A DNA stretch of 6,750 bases, taken from the NCBI GenBank assembly GCA_021808035.1, contig JAKBCG010000137.1, forward strand, positions 1 through 6,750, read 5' to 3'. This DNA is from Pseudomonadota bacterium (GTDB lineage: Bacteria > Pseudomonadota > Gammaproteobacteria > Steroidobacterales > Steroidobacteraceae). Below are positions 6,180-6,750 of the stretch, piece by piece; positions within the stretch are counted from its first letter, which is position 1; each line of letters begins with the position of its first letter. Under the pieces are notes generated by a model. It saw only the letters and a list, made by a program, of their open reading frames with translations. It searched no databases and was not told where the DNA came from. The position numbers and the translations under genes were made by a program.

Positions 6180-6750
6180 CCGCCACCCCCCGCCACCCCG
6201 CTGCGGTCGAGCACGCGCGCGACGGCGAGCCGCACGTCCATCGCGGCGCACCGTCGCCAGCGCGCGAGCACGTGGCCGTCGGGGCGCACCAGGTAGCTCG
6301 CGCCGCGCGCGGCATCGTACCGCGCCGCGAGCGTCGCGGTCGCGTCGTCCGTTTCCGGATCGATCACCACCGTGCGCCAACGGATCCCGAGTCCACGCAT
6401 CTCGGCATCGAGCCCGTCGAGATCCGCGGGCAGCGTTCCGCCCTGAGAGAAATGCAGCAAGGTGAACCCGCCCCCGAGGAGCTGCGTGAGGTATGCATCC
6501 CGTGAGCCCGCACCGTGCAGGGACGACGCTCGCGCGACCAGCGGCGCCTCGCTGAGCACGCTCCCCGGCGCGGGTCCGGCGGCGAAATCCGGCGACGATT
6601 CCACGACGCGGCTCAGCCGGGAATCGGTATACGCGATCGGCGACGTCTGGCGCGGATTGATCAGCGAACGCACCGACTCGTGGCGGACCGCGAGGCCCAG
6701 CACCGCGGTCCGCATCCACTCGAACGCGAACGACGGCGGCGCCATGAACT
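6176..6750 (-). CDS. FAD-dependent aromatic-type monooxygenase, C-terminal part
   Basis: The last 190 or so codons of a gene that enters from the right edge; its start and FAD-binding Rossmann fold are outside the window. The frame is open to position 6750, so the ATG at 6745 is internal. The stretch S-L-I-N-P-R-Q at about 29-35 of the visible part, followed by A-Y-T-D-S-R-L-S, and then a thioredoxin-like C-terminal domain (G-F-T-L-L-H-F, then a segment ending Y-L-V-R-P-D-G-H-V-L-A-R-W), match my memory of the MhpA / phenol 2-monooxygenase-like group of class A flavin hydroxylases. Such enzymes add hydroxyl groups to aromatic rings with NAD(P)H and oxygen in the cytoplasm. The two-cysteine thioredoxin motif is absent, as is usual in this domain. 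The protein ends in G-V-A-G-G-G-G. It is followed by the DUF2783-like gene through an ATGA overlap. The exact substrate, and the integrity of the rest of the gene, cannot be judged. Confidence 0.8.
   Translation of the reverse strand, partial: FMAPPSFAFEWMRTAVLGLAVRHESVRSLINPRQTSPIAYTDSRLSRVVESSPDFAAGPAPGSVLSEAPLVARASSLHGAGSRDAYLTQLLGGGFTLLHFSQGGTLPADLDGLDAEMRGLGIRWRTVVIDPETDDATATLAARYDAARGASYLVRPDGHVLARWRRCAAMDVRLAVARVLDRSGVAGGGG

Overview
The window is GC-rich bacterial DNA, densely coded, and most probably proteobacterial. Pointers are a TonB-dependent receptor without an N-terminal signalling domain and with the VTAQKRAE-type plug entry common in Gammaproteobacteria and Sphingomonadales, a periplasmic PQQ quinohemoprotein, and a DUF2783-type small protein next to an FAD monooxygenase. 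The genus cannot be settled from the sequence alone. No tRNA, rRNA, CRISPR array, insertion sequence or integrase is visible.

Layout from left to right. Positions 1-109 (minus) hold the first 36 codons of a metallo-beta-lactamase-fold hydrolase that continues off the left edge. Positions 110-419 are a 310-base divergent intergenic region with lower-GC patches, a palindrome and weak promoter candidates for both directions. From 420 (plus) comes a complete TonB-dependent outer-membrane receptor of 801 residues. It is followed, with no gap, by a serine peptidase S33 / proline-iminopeptidase-like alpha/beta hydrolase. The conserved part of that hydrolase, and a clear Tat signal peptide, extend upstream of the first usual start codon (GTG at 2990). 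The best-supported start is a CTG at 2822 that overlaps the receptor's stop codon.

The right half is a minus-strand operon read inward from the right edge: the C-terminal part of an FAD-dependent aromatic-hydroxylase-type monooxygenase (6176-6750), a 66-residue DUF2783-like protein (5979-6179), and a 718-residue quinohemoprotein dehydrogenase (3826-5982) with an eight-bladed PQQ propeller and a C-terminal cytochrome c domain. These three genes are joined by 4-base ATGA and GTGA overlaps. The two transcription units converge, and their last genes overlap by 64 bases.

Taken together the locus looks like an uptake-and-catabolism cluster. The receptor would import a substrate across the outer membrane, the exported S33 hydrolase and the quinohemoprotein would process it in the periplasm (bond cleavage, alcohol oxidation), and the FAD monooxygenase and metallo-beta-lactamase-fold hydrolase would act in the cytoplasm, plausibly on an aromatic compound. 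The substrate is not determined. The points most worth checking are the CTG start under an outer-membrane-protein constraint, and the metal site of the quinohemoprotein, which carries the extra aspartate associated with lanthanide use and an unusual Glu-to-Asp ligand loop.
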